Assembly: GCA_903889895.1 (NCBI GenBank)
Contig: CAISYZ010000186.1
Coordinates: 1 to 64,000 of the forward strand
Source: an uncultured Verrucomicrobia subdivision 3 bacterium
GTDB taxonomy: Bacteria; Verrucomicrobiota; Verrucomicrobiia; Limisphaerales; UBA11358
Reading direction: 5' to 3'
DNA length: 64,000 nucleotides
The notes beneath the pieces were generated by a model, which was given only the letters and a program-made list of their open reading frames with translations, searched no databases and was not told the DNA's origin. Shown here piece by piece: positions 30,857 to 40,310 of this stretch (its first letter is position 1; every line of letters begins with the position of its first letter). A program made the position numbers and the translations under genes.

Positions 30857-33800
30857 TCAATACACCGGCCACGTCAGGTCGGCATTGACCTGCACATTGT
30901 AAAACCGCGTCGGGTCGCTCAAAAAGCCGAAATCCAAAAATCTCACCGGCTGCGGCGCCGATGGAGCGGAGAATGGCGAGGTGAAATTCGTCAGCACCGT
31001 CCACGGGCCGTTCGAATTGGTGCTGTAATAAACCGTGTTCATCGCGTTCGGAATCGTGTTCCAAGTGATGGCCATGGCGAGCGGCGGCACATTGGTGATT
31101 CCGATGCTCACGTTGTATTGGTCAGGCGTGAAGAACGGAGAAAGGCCATGAGCCAGGTCATAAGCAACTGAATTACCATCGCCGTTGGGATCCAGGTCGG
31201 AACTCTGCCACAGGGCGGAATTAATCAGATTGGTGACGCCGTTGGAAACAAACGGAACGGAGCTGTAATAACCGGCGTAGCCTGGCACCCAGCGCAGCCG
31301 GCCGTGGTTCTTGCCACTGAAGATGCTCGCCTTGTCAATCGCCTCGGCCACGGTGACGCCGTTGATGAGCGCATCGCCGAAATAGATGGTGAGGTTGGTA
31401 TTGATATTCAGCCAGTTGGTAAATTCAAAACTGGTGGTGACACCATTGGTCAGATATCCGGTGAACTCCAGCAGGTCCACATACAGCGCGTTGTTCGTGC
31501 CGGTGGCGCCGGTGAAATTCATCCGGCTAGTCGGGCCCTGCACGGAGAGCAGCAGATGTCCGATGGCCATGTTGTTCGAGTAACCTTGCACCGAGACTCC
31601 ATAGTTGGTCCCCGCCCAGGTGTTAAGAATGGCCTTGTTCGGTCCGGGCGCAAGGTTCGTAATCGTTGTGCCCAACAGGTCCCCCGTCGGCGGCTTGATG
31701 GCAAGGTCAATACCCTGCCCGCCGGTGCCGCTCGAACTGCCCACGGTCCAAAAGTTGCCGTTGGTCAGTCCGGCATCAATGAAGTTAGTCGGCGTGAGCG
31801 TGAGCGAGAGACATTGGAGGGTCAGATTGCTCATGAGCAAGGTGTCCGCCGTGAGAGAAATATTGCCGCCGGCATAGATGGCACCGTTCGTCAGCGTGGT
31901 GGTCAGCGTGTTGGCGGTGAAGTTGCCGGCACCATTGGTGATGACGCCGCTGCTCAGGAAATTATCCGCAAACAGCGTCGTGCCCTGATCGGCAACCAGA
32001 CCGTTGTTGATGAAGGCAACGTAAGGCACCGTGAATGAGGATGAGTTGGTCACCGCCGGAATGGCATTGGCGCCACCAAAAAGCGTGTTGTGTCCGTTCC
32101 ACGTGAGCCGCGCCGACGTGGTGGTGGTGGGGACAGCATTGCCGGCCGCCCCAGTCTGGGCTGCGGTCACCGTGAACGAATTACCAACCAAGGCGCCGGC
32201 CCGGACAAACAAGTTGGACTTGGTGGCCGTGCTGTAAATTTTGCCCGCGCCCGGCGCGCCATTGATGGCGGCAATCAAATTGCTGATGGAACCGTTGAGG
32301 GTGGAGCCCAGCTTGACTTCATTGGCCGTCTTGTTGACCAACTGGCTGACGAAGACATATTGGTTGGTGCCAATGACGACCTTCGCCTGTTTCTGGAGAT
32401 TCACATTACCAACTTTGGAAAGCGTGCCGCTAGCCGTGGTCGCCGGCGAGCCGGGGGTGATGGAAACGCTGCTGGATTGGCCGATGAAGTTCGCCAGATT
32501 GGCTCCGGCGCGGATGGCACCGTTGTTGGTCAGACAGCTCAAATTCGGCAATTGGCTCAAACCGAGGGCACCATTGCCAATCCAATTCAATTCACCGTCC
32601 AGCGAGGTGGCACCGCCACCGATTATGTTGGTCGTGAGCGTGATTTGTTGCGCATCAATGGACAGAGAGGAATAGACATTAAGCGTATCGCTGATGACCA
32701 GATTGGTGGCGCAATGCACCTTCAGGTTCTGCACCCACGGCACGCTGGTGGGCTGCAACTGACTATAGACCAACAGCACGCGGAAATCATTGGTGAGGCC
32801 GGTATTGGGATCCACCTCGATCCAGCGCGTGCTCCACGCCTGAATGCCGCCGCTCCAATTAGGCAGGTTGGCCTCCAGCAAATTGCTGATGGTCAGGAAG
32901 CCGTTTGTCACCCCGAGGTTGAGGTCCGCGTAAGGCGAAAGAATTTGCGCACCGGCGCTGCCGTCAAACTGGTTGGTAGCCGTGAGCGACAAGTAATTCT
33001 GTCCGCCGATGATGGCATTGGCCAGGTTCAATTCCTGACTGGCCGAGATCATGAACCGGGCCGGCAGGTTCGTCAGCGTGCCGTGCGGGTTGGTATCGCT
33101 GACATTGGTTGAAACCGACGTGGCCAGAATCTGGCCATTCATGTAGGAATAGGGATTGGTGATATTCGCCGTGGTAAAGATATTCTGGAATCCAGCCGTG
33201 ACGGGATTGACCAAGAGCGGGGTGGATGAGGAAACAAAGGAGAAGTTGTCCGGCACGCCGCCAATAATCGCCACATTGGTGGAAGCACCAAACACATAGT
33301 TATCCGTCAAATAAAGATAGTTGGTCGTGCTGATACCGGTGGACGGATCCAGCGACGACCCCACCCATTCCACATGAGCCGCCCCGCCCTCAAACCCGAG
33401 GTTGATGGTGCCGGGTTCATCAATATAAACATTATACGGTGCCTGCGGGCTGTTGTTCTCAACGAAAACCGCGCGATTAATGACATTGCCGGTGCCCGCC
33501 TGGATGCGCTGACTAAAATAGGCGGTCGAGTTGGTCAGCACCAAATAGTAGGGACTAATTGGAACAAATGAGGACAGCGCCGAATTGGCGTTCAAGTCGA
33601 GGCCAGGATTCCAGTCACCATTGGTATCCAAGCCAGCCACGCCCACACTGTTAAAATTAACATTGTCGAGCAGGGTGGTGCCGACCACTCCCTGATTAGC
33701 ATTCAACGTGCTTTCCATGGTGAACACGCCCCGGGTCAAATCCACGTTCTGGCCGGTCATCTGCATCAAGCCTTCCGCGCCCACCACGATATCGCCCGGA

Positions 33801-34348
33801 TTCGTGATGTTCGTGGCCGAGATGATGCACTGGCCAAGGCTGGTCAGGATATAAAACTGAAAACCGCCAAAATCAAAGACGTTGTTGTTATCAATCAGCG
33901 AATCCACACGGATGGTGCCCTGGTTGAAAAAGGAGCCGGCCATGAAGTTGTTGTTCAACGCCGGCGCCCAAGTGTCAAACTCAGCCTTCACGCCATAAAG
34001 GCTAAAAATAAATCCATTGGTATTCGGCGGACTGTTGAAGGTCATCAAGCCATTGGCACCATTGGTATAATCAATGGTGTTCTTGAATTCATACGGCACC
34101 GAAGTCTTGGTCGAATAGGTGGTGTAGGTGATGTTGAACTGGCTTTCGTTGTCAAAAATCGTGGCATCAATGATCGGCGGCGGGTTGCCAGGCACGGTGT
34201 AGGAACTATTGGCGAGGTTCTGGTAAATCGGATCCGTTGCCCGGACCGACTGGACGGAAAGCACAGCCAAGCCGGTAAGGCAAAGGGCATTTTTTAGCCA
34301 AACAGCCACGCTGGCAGAAGAATTATTTTTTGAGGCCATGCGGTTCAT
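30857..34348 (-). CDS. Large secreted protein of unknown function with an embedded phage-structural-like domain
   Basis: ORF track 30857..34372; likely start MNRMASKNNSSASV at 34348, which overlaps the upstream stop (ATGA); signal peptide; C-terminal RFYNVQVNADLTWPVY. Confidence 0.85.
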   Translation of the reverse strand: MNRMASKNNSSASVAVWLKNALCLTGLAVLSVQSVRATDPIYQNLANSSYTVPGNPPPIIDATIFDNESQFNITYTTYSTKTSVPYEFKNTIDYTNGANGLMTFNSPPNTNGFIFSLYGVKAEFDTWAPALNNNFMAGSFFNQGTIRVDSLIDNNNVFDFGGFQFYILTSLGQCIISATNITNPGDIVVGAEGLMQMTGQNVDLTRGVFTMESTLNANQGVVGTTLLDNVNFNSVGVAGLDTNGDWNPGLDLNANSALSSFVPISPYYLVLTNSTAYFSQRIQAGTGNVINRAVFVENNSPQAPYNVYIDEPGTINLGFEGGAAHVEWVGSSLDPSTGISTTNYLYLTDNYVFGASTNVAIIGGVPDNFSFVSSSTPLLVNPVTAGFQNIFTTANITNPYSYMNGQILATSVSTNVSDTNPHGTLTNLPARFMISASQELNLANAIIGGQNYLSLTATNQFDGSAGAQILSPYADLNLGVTNGFLTISNLLEANLPNWSGGIQAWSTRWIEVDPNTGLTNDFRVLLVYSQLQPTSVPWVQNLKVHCATNLVISDTLNVYSSLSIDAQQITLTTNIIGGGATSLDGELNWIGNGALGLSQLPNLSCLTNNGAIRAGANLANFIGQSSSVSITPGSPATTASGTLSKVGNVNLQKQAKVVIGTNQYVFVSQLVNKTANEVKLGSTLNGSISNLIAAINGAPGAGKIYSTATKSNLFVRAGALVGNSFTVTAAQTGAAGNAVPTTTTSARLTWNGHNTLFGGANAIPAVTNSSSFTVPYVAFINNGLVADQGTTLFADNFLSSGVITNGAGNFTANTLTTTLTNGAIYAGGNISLTADTLLMSNLTLQCLSLTLTPTNFIDAGLTNGNFWTVGSSSGTGGQGIDLAIKPPTGDLLGTTITNLAPGPNKAILNTWAGTNYGVSVQGYSNNMAIGHLLLSVQGPTSRMNFTGATGTNNALYVDLLEFTGYLTNGVTTSFEFTNWLNINTNLTIYFGDALINGVTVAEAIDKASIFSGKNHGRLRWVPGYAGYYSSVPFVSNGVTNLINSALWQSSDLDPNGDGNSVAYDLAHGLSPFFTPDQYNVSIGITNVPPLAMAITWNTIPNAMNTVYYSTNSNGPWTVLTNFTSPFSAPSAPQPVRFLDFGFLSDPTRFYNVQVNADLTWPVY

Positions 34349-36660
34349 TGGATTACAAGGGAATAGCTCCACTGCGCCGAGATGGACAGTGAATCGGTCA
34401 GGGTGAAAGTGACATCATATACCAGCGGACTGGGTGCTTGCCATACGGGGGTGCCGGAAAGGATGCCATCCGTGGACATCGTCAAGCCGGGCGGCAATCC
34501 AGAAGCCGACCAGGTGAACGGCGGCGTCAGACTGGTGCTAGTGGCAGAGAACTGCACTGGGCCATAAGGCACGCCATTAGTGCCATTGTCCAAGCTAGTG
34601 GGGGAAATCTGGGTCAACACTTGGCTGCCCAAATTATCGAGACTAGTGCCGTCCGGATAAATGACCGGAGCATTGGTGCTGTCATCGAAGGACGCCCAAG
34701 CCGCCGTGGGCACCTGCGTAGTCTCATCCACAATCGTGGGGATGGTGGTCAGGAACGGATTGGCTTCAAACCCATTGCGGAAAGTGTCCCCAATCTCATT
34801 ATAATCAAATACCGTGTTGGGTGTGATGACCCCCGGACCGGCCAACCCCGGCAAAACCTGGGACACGTCATAATTGATGTTACGGGTGACGGTGCCATTA
34901 AAGGTGTTGGCTACACCTTGATCCGTGGCCGTCAGCAGAATTTCCGGAGCCGCGACCTGACGGTCAAAATGCTGGGTATGCATGGCACCATTGGTAATCA
35001 CGACCATGGTATAGCTGTTGGTCTGCGGCTGCCAGAACTGGCCAATCAGCGAATCGTAGTCCACCCGGACAAATTGAACCTTGCCGATTCCTTGATACAA
35101 ACCAACGGCATTAGGCGTCTGCGCACAGGTCACCGGCAAGGTGACATAGGTGTAATTGGTATACCAAGTAATCAAGCTCTGCGAATAATTATAGGACGTG
35201 CTGTTGGTGGCAGTGACCACATTGGTGCTGGCCCCGGTGAGCAGGTTGGTGGTGTAAACCACACTCTTCTGCAAAGTATAAAGAATATCCACCGGACATT
35301 TATTGTTTCCGAGCAAAGGCAGGATATAAAAGCTGCCGGAGGGGACATTTTTCAATGTCACCTTAACCGTGTTGGTGGTGGTGACTGGCGGCGAGCCATA
35401 GGGCGCACCAATCTTTTGCGATGTCGTCACGGTTTGCAGCAGCGCCGGGGTATTGCTGGAGTAATAATTGGTCACAACATTGGCAAACGTGGTGATATAC
35501 TTTTGCAACGGATAATAGGAACGATTGGTAACGAGCAACAACGTCGGCGGTGTGCCGTATGGGGAACCCAACGGTGCCGCCACATAGGTGGCGGTGACGG
35601 TTGTGTTGGTGGCGAGAATCCAATAGTTTTGGGAACTGGTCACCACCAGGCCCGGATAATTGGTGGCCAGCGTGCCTGGATCATTAGTGGTGGATGCCAG
35701 ATAGAAGGAGTGAAAATCAAAAGTTCCGTAGCCCGTAACCGTGTTGGGGTTGACAGGAAATAATGTCTGCGGGCCGGCAATGTTGGTGCTGGCCGTGAAC
35801 AGCAGGCTACCGTTGGGCACCCGTTCCCGGTTCACATTGTTTGTGGAAAGGAGAAAGCCCCAACCGGCCACGTCGTCCCGGGTCAACCCGGTGTAGAAGC
35901 CACCCACTTGCAAACCACCAAATAGATCACCGTCATTGGAAGCCACGGCGTTGTAACCATCCGCCAGCGGATCGGCGGCAAAGGGCACCGTAAAGGCAAG
36001 GGGATTTGGACCAGTGCAATTCTCAATGATATAATAGGTATAAAGCACATCGTTGACATAGGATGAATACACAGCATGGCTTAGCAGGGAACTGGCAATA
36101 TCAAAATTACGCTGAACGACAAGATACTCCGTGGTCAATGGACAGCCCGGCGGAGCAAAGCGATCATGCAAAGTCCAAGTAAACCGCTCGGGCTGCGCCA
36201 AACCCATCTGCTCCACGAGCAGATGCAACGTCGCGGATTTCAAATCTGTCAAATACAGGGCGGTGGCCGTGGGATTCACATGCTGCGATTCCATCGGATA
36301 GGTGGACAAATTGAGTTTGTTTGCATTGGTGAGGTTATTCATGATGGCCACCGCACTGTCCACGGCCGCCACACCATTGGAACCGAAAAAGCCGAGGAAA
36401 TTAGCATCGCAGGAATAATAAATTACGGGGACATCGCGCCGATATCCTTGATCAAGGTTTTTGGGAGCACCGATATCGCCCAGATAAACCGGGCCGCCAG
36501 GAAAACCATAATCCAAGTAAGCGAGACCGTAGCCAATAACTACCGTCTGCCAGGCATCGCCGCCATTGCCCTGTGGCCCCAGCAAGGCAAAGCCCCAACT
36601 CGACTGCAGGCCGACCGCCAGCAGCACCATCCAGGAAAATCTTTTAATTGTTCGCAGCAT
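34345..36660 (-). CDS. Large secreted protein with C-terminal He_PIG/Ig-like domain
   Basis: Likely start MLRTIKRFSWMVLLAVGLQSSWGF at 36660 (ORF extends to 36774); C-terminus FTWSASGLPPGLTMSTDGILSGTP... typical He_PIG. Confidence 0.85.
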   Translation of the reverse strand: MLRTIKRFSWMVLLAVGLQSSWGFALLGPQGNGGDAWQTVVIGYGLAYLDYGFPGGPVYLGDIGAPKNLDQGYRRDVPVIYYSCDANFLGFFGSNGVAAVDSAVAIMNNLTNANKLNLSTYPMESQHVNPTATALYLTDLKSATLHLLVEQMGLAQPERFTWTLHDRFAPPGCPLTTEYLVVQRNFDIASSLLSHAVYSSYVNDVLYTYYIIENCTGPNPLAFTVPFAADPLADGYNAVASNDGDLFGGLQVGGFYTGLTRDDVAGWGFLLSTNNVNRERVPNGSLLFTASTNIAGPQTLFPVNPNTVTGYGTFDFHSFYLASTTNDPGTLATNYPGLVVTSSQNYWILATNTTVTATYVAAPLGSPYGTPPTLLLVTNRSYYPLQKYITTFANVVTNYYSSNTPALLQTVTTSQKIGAPYGSPPVTTTNTVKVTLKNVPSGSFYILPLLGNNKCPVDILYTLQKSVVYTTNLLTGASTNVVTATNSTSYNYSQSLITWYTNYTYVTLPVTCAQTPNAVGLYQGIGKVQFVRVDYDSLIGQFWQPQTNSYTMVVITNGAMHTQHFDRQVAAPEILLTATDQGVANTFNGTVTRNINYDVSQVLPGLAGPGVITPNTVFDYNEIGDTFRNGFEANPFLTTIPTIVDETTQVPTAAWASFDDSTNAPVIYPDGTSLDNLGSQVLTQISPTSLDNGTNGVPYGPVQFSATSTSLTPPFTWSASGLPPGLTMSTDGILSGTPVWQAPSPLVYDVTFTLTDSLSISAQWSYSLVIQ

Positions 36661-36671
36661 ACAAATGATGT

Positions 36672-38759
36672 TTAGCGTAAAAGCAACACGTGATAATAAC
36701 CGACCGTGCCGCCCTTGATGAATATGGAATCGGTGTGGCCGGCCGCAAAGCGTGGCGAACCCACCGGCTGCCAAGTGGTGAAATTGGTAGTGACTTCAAC
36801 CTGATAAATCGCCCCGGGCTGGGTGTTCCAAGACAAATATTTGCCATTTTTTGTTTGTGAAATGGCGGCGGTCAGCCAAGTGCTGGAATCCTTCGGATTT
36901 CCCCCACTTAAATAAATCTGCTCCAAGGTAGGGCCTGTCTCACCAAGTCGGTCGCCGGCGGCCAGCCAGAGGTTCGTGGCACCCGATCCAAATTGTTCGA
37001 CCATCCATTCCCAAGGAATACTACCCCAGCTCAAACCGCTCCATGTCCTGCCTTGTGCCGCTGCCGAAACCGGCGAGTGCCGGCCATCATTCAAGACATA
37101 ACCCACCTGAAAAGTGTGCGTGCTGTTCGTGGTCAATCCATGAACCACCGACATCGTCCAGAGATTGCTCGTGACCAGCGCCAGCGGCGTGGCGGAGCCA
37201 TCCGCATAGACTTCAAAGTTGGCCACGGAAAGGCCCGGCAATGTCGGCCAAGAAACCTGCAATTCCGGCTGATAAATTCCCTTTGTCACCTTAAACGGCG
37301 CATAGACGTAGGGTTTGGCCAGCGGCTGTAACAAAGAGGTCACGTCCGCGTAACGCTGCGCATACAAATCAAAACCGTAGTTTAAACCAGTGTAACTCGT
37401 CCAGACCGCCACAAACTGGCTGCTGCCGTCCGAAGCCACCGCCGGTTCCATTTGCCGGCTGACGGTGGTGGTATTGACCGGCAGTTCTCCGCCGACCAGC
37501 GTGCCGTCACTATGGACAAACTGACCGAAGACGCCTTCGCGGGAACCATCTTGTCCCAGGCTCACCCACACCACAAAATACTCCTGATTGAGCGAACAGA
37601 TTCTCGGAGAATACTGGTCGCCGTATGTATAATTGTTAACCCGCACCACCGGACCAGCTACGGCGGCGTTGCTAAATGGGCGCGCAAAAATATCCCAGCC
37701 ATTGGTTTGGGTTACCGAATCATGCGCGGACCAGACGACCATGAAGCTGCCGTCCGCCGCCGTGGCCAAACCCGGGGTTGCGCAAGGGTTGGAATCAGTG
37801 TCCACCAGAAATTCATTGCCGACAGCCACGGCATTGCTTCGAAAAAGCCGGGCATAAACGTCCACGCTGGGCAGGGTCACGGCGCTGGCCGTTTGATAAA
37901 CCGTATTACTACCAAGCGAGGGAGCCGCGACCTGTTCCTGCTCGGAAATCCAAGCCACCACAAAACCGCCAGTCGCCAGCGCTGTCACCGCCGGGGTGCG
38001 TTGGTTGAAGTTGATAAACTGGTTGACCAAAAATTCGCCGCCAATCTTTTTGCCCGCCGGCGAAAACAATTGGCCATAGACATCCTGCAGGGAGTTTGAC
38101 TTGGCCTCATCGTAACTGCCCCACACCACTACGGCATTGCCATTGCTCAAAACAGCTACTGCCGGATTGATTTGGAAATTATTGGTGAAAGTATCCACCA
38201 GAATGTCGCTGGTTGTCGTAAACGTGTTGCTGGCCGTCAGAAAGCGGGCGTAGATGTGTTGGAAGCCCAGTTTGCCACCCTGCCAGACAAACACCGCTCC
38301 GCCGTTATTCAATAAGGCGACCCGGGCATTCTGCTGATCGTTCGAACCCTGCGCATTCACCCGGAAAGTTCCCAAGCTCGCCGAGAGCGTGCTGTTCAGC
38401 TGACTGGCGCTAACACCCCAGCCGGAGCCGTCGGTGATGTTGTCCTGCCAAACCACAAAGCCGCCAGAAGCCGAAAGCGCCACGTCGGGAAACATCTGGT
38501 CACCGGGCAACTGGCCGACAATGGCATATTCGGTGCCGTTGGTGCCGTAATAATTGGTTTGCGCAGAAGCGAAAAATGGCGACAACAAGCCGCAGGCAAA
38601 GCCTACAGCCAGCATTTGCGAACAAACAAGCGGCAAATTCATGAGGGCCGAGGAAAATAACCCATTCCGGCGGGTTTGTCTAAATTTTCCCGTCGTTGCC
38701 GCCGGCTGCTTTATCGCACCGGCCACTTTGTTAATCCAGCTTTGCAAATTCATGTTCAA
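36672..38759 (-). CDS. Secreted protein with repeated beta-propeller-like VVWxS/GxEFxVN segments
   Basis: 695 aa; repeated motifs GGFVVWQDN, NAVVVWGSYDEAKSNSLQDVYGQLFSPAGKKIGGEFLVNQ, GSFMVVWSAHDS, EYFVVWVSLGQDGSREGVFGQFVHSDGTLVGGELPVN; start overlaps the exonuclease stop by 4 bp. Confidence 0.85.
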   Translation of the reverse strand: MNMNLQSWINKVAGAIKQPAATTGKFRQTRRNGLFSSALMNLPLVCSQMLAVGFACGLLSPFFASAQTNYYGTNGTEYAIVGQLPGDQMFPDVALSASGGFVVWQDNITDGSGWGVSASQLNSTLSASLGTFRVNAQGSNDQQNARVALLNNGGAVFVWQGGKLGFQHIYARFLTASNTFTTTSDILVDTFTNNFQINPAVAVLSNGNAVVVWGSYDEAKSNSLQDVYGQLFSPAGKKIGGEFLVNQFINFNQRTPAVTALATGGFVVAWISEQEQVAAPSLGSNTVYQTASAVTLPSVDVYARLFRSNAVAVGNEFLVDTDSNPCATPGLATAADGSFMVVWSAHDSVTQTNGWDIFARPFSNAAVAGPVVRVNNYTYGDQYSPRICSLNQEYFVVWVSLGQDGSREGVFGQFVHSDGTLVGGELPVNTTTVSRQMEPAVASDGSSQFVAVWTSYTGLNYGFDLYAQRYADVTSLLQPLAKPYVYAPFKVTKGIYQPELQVSWPTLPGLSVANFEVYADGSATPLALVTSNLWTMSVVHGLTTNSTHTFQVGYVLNDGRHSPVSAAAQGRTWSGLSWGSIPWEWMVEQFGSGATNLWLAAGDRLGETGPTLEQIYLSGGNPKDSSTWLTAAISQTKNGKYLSWNTQPGAIYQVEVTTNFTTWQPVGSPRFAAGHTDSIFIKGGTVGYYHVLLLR

Positions 38760-39634
38760 ATCAATTCTGCCTGTTTTTCGCCGGGCACATCCAGCGCGGC
38801 GATCATGCCCTTGAAACCCCAGCTGGCAAACAGCCGACGCAACGCCGCCATGTCACCCGCCCGGACTGCCAGTTTATCCGGCGCAAATTCGCACGGCACA
38901 TCTGGCAACCGCACCAGCCGCTGGTTGCGCCGGAGGTTGTCCGCCGCTGCGTGCAACGCCTGTCGCAATTTTTCCGACTTTACTTCGCCTATCCGCGCCA
39001 GCAAATTTTCTACCGAGCCAAACTGTTTCAACAGTTCGGTGGCTGTCTTTGGCCCGACACCGGGCACGCCGGGGATGTTGTCCACCGCGTCGCCCATTAG
39101 CGCGAGCCAGTCAGCCACCTGCTCCGGAGGCACGCCGGTTTTGGCTAGCACCTGCCCGCATTCCCAAACTACTCCGGTCTTGTCGTTCGGGTTCAACAAC
39201 CCGATCTGCGCCGAGACCAACTGCATAAAATCTTTGTCGGAGCTGGCAATCACCACTTTCCAGCCCGACGCCGCCGCCGCCCGAGACAGGGTGGCGATGT
39301 AGTCATCCGCCTCGACACCGTCCTCCCGCAGGCTAGCTATTCCTGCCGCCGCCAAATAATCCGCAATCCCGTCCAACTGCGACCGCAAATCCGCCGGCAT
39401 GGGCGGTCGCTGCGCCTTATAATCAGGCAGTTCGGCCAGCCGCTCCGCACTCAACCCACCATCCCAGACAACCATCAAATGCGATGGAGCCACAGCCTGC
39501 CGCATTTTTTCGAGCATTTTGACGAAGCCGTAAATGGCATTCGTCGGCTGCCCAGCGGGCGAACGCAACTCGCGGATGGCGTGAAACGCCCGATACGCGT
39601 AGGCGTGCCCGTCAACAATCAGTAGCCGGCTCAC
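38756..39634 (-). CDS. Stand-alone 5'-3' exonuclease (DNA polymerase I N-terminal domain family)
   Basis: 292 aa; MSRLLIVDGHAYAYRAFHA, EDGVEADDYIATLSR, VVIASSDKDFMQLV, MGDAVDNIPGVPGVGPKTATELLKQFGSVENLL; no polymerase domain. Confidence 0.93.
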   Translation of the reverse strand: MSRLLIVDGHAYAYRAFHAIRELRSPAGQPTNAIYGFVKMLEKMRQAVAPSHLMVVWDGGLSAERLAELPDYKAQRPPMPADLRSQLDGIADYLAAAGIASLREDGVEADDYIATLSRAAAASGWKVVIASSDKDFMQLVSAQIGLLNPNDKTGVVWECGQVLAKTGVPPEQVADWLALMGDAVDNIPGVPGVGPKTATELLKQFGSVENLLARIGEVKSEKLRQALHAAADNLRRNQRLVRLPDVPCEFAPDKLAVRAGDMAALRRLFASWGFKGMIAALDVPGEKQAELI

Positions 39635-40290
39635 TCTTGGACCACCGGCGGCGGAATTTTCTGCACGCTTTCCGTCACCTTGCCGGCACCGGCGGGCTGG
39701 GATGGAATCGTGCTCTGAGCAAACGGCAAATCGTCATCGGTGTGAACCCGGTTGCCCGCCGGGTCAACAATCGTAGCGGTGACAAAAATCATCAGATTTT
39801 TTTTCTGGGTGGACTTGCTCTGGCTTTGAAAAAAGCGCCCCAACATCGGCAGATCACCGATGACCGGCAGCTTGTCCTTCGTGGACTGCACTTCCGAAGA
39901 AATTAAGCCGCCAAGCACCACGGTCTGGTTGTCCCAGACATTCACCGTGGTCACCACCTGACGAACGGTGAAGTCTGGAAGGATCACCGGCAACTGCACC
40001 ACATTCAAGTTGCCCGTGACACTGGGAATCGTCGGGGGCGTATCGTAGCCATTGAACACGGTCACCGATGGGATCAGCGACATGTTGATGGTATAACCAT
40101 CAGATAAAACATACGGAACCACATCCAGGATCGGTCCGGTTTCCACCGGCTGGGTGATGAAGGTGATAGCCGAGGTGCCAGGATTGATTTGTTGAACCTG
40201 GGCATTCAGGGAAGACGCCCCCATCAGCCCGCCTGCCACCAGCCCGGCAACCGCCAGCCGGGAAAATTGTTTGGATGAATTTTTTTTCAT
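39631..40290 (-). CDS. Secretin C-terminal half with its own signal peptide
   Basis: MKKNSSKQFSRLAVAGLVAGGLMGASSLNAQ then TFITQPVETGPILDVVPYVLSDGYTINMSLIPSVTVF...VNVWDNQTVVLGGLISSEVQSTKDKLPVIGDLPMLGRFFQSQSKSTQKKNLMIFVTATIVD (secretin signature). Confidence 0.88.
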   Translation of the reverse strand: MKKNSSKQFSRLAVAGLVAGGLMGASSLNAQVQQINPGTSAITFITQPVETGPILDVVPYVLSDGYTINMSLIPSVTVFNGYDTPPTIPSVTGNLNVVQLPVILPDFTVRQVVTTVNVWDNQTVVLGGLISSEVQSTKDKLPVIGDLPMLGRFFQSQSKSTQKKNLMIFVTATIVDPAGNRVHTDDDLPFAQSTIPSQPAGAGKVTESVQKIPPPVVQE

Positions 40291-40310
40291 ATAGTCTCGC
40301 TATAAAAAGT

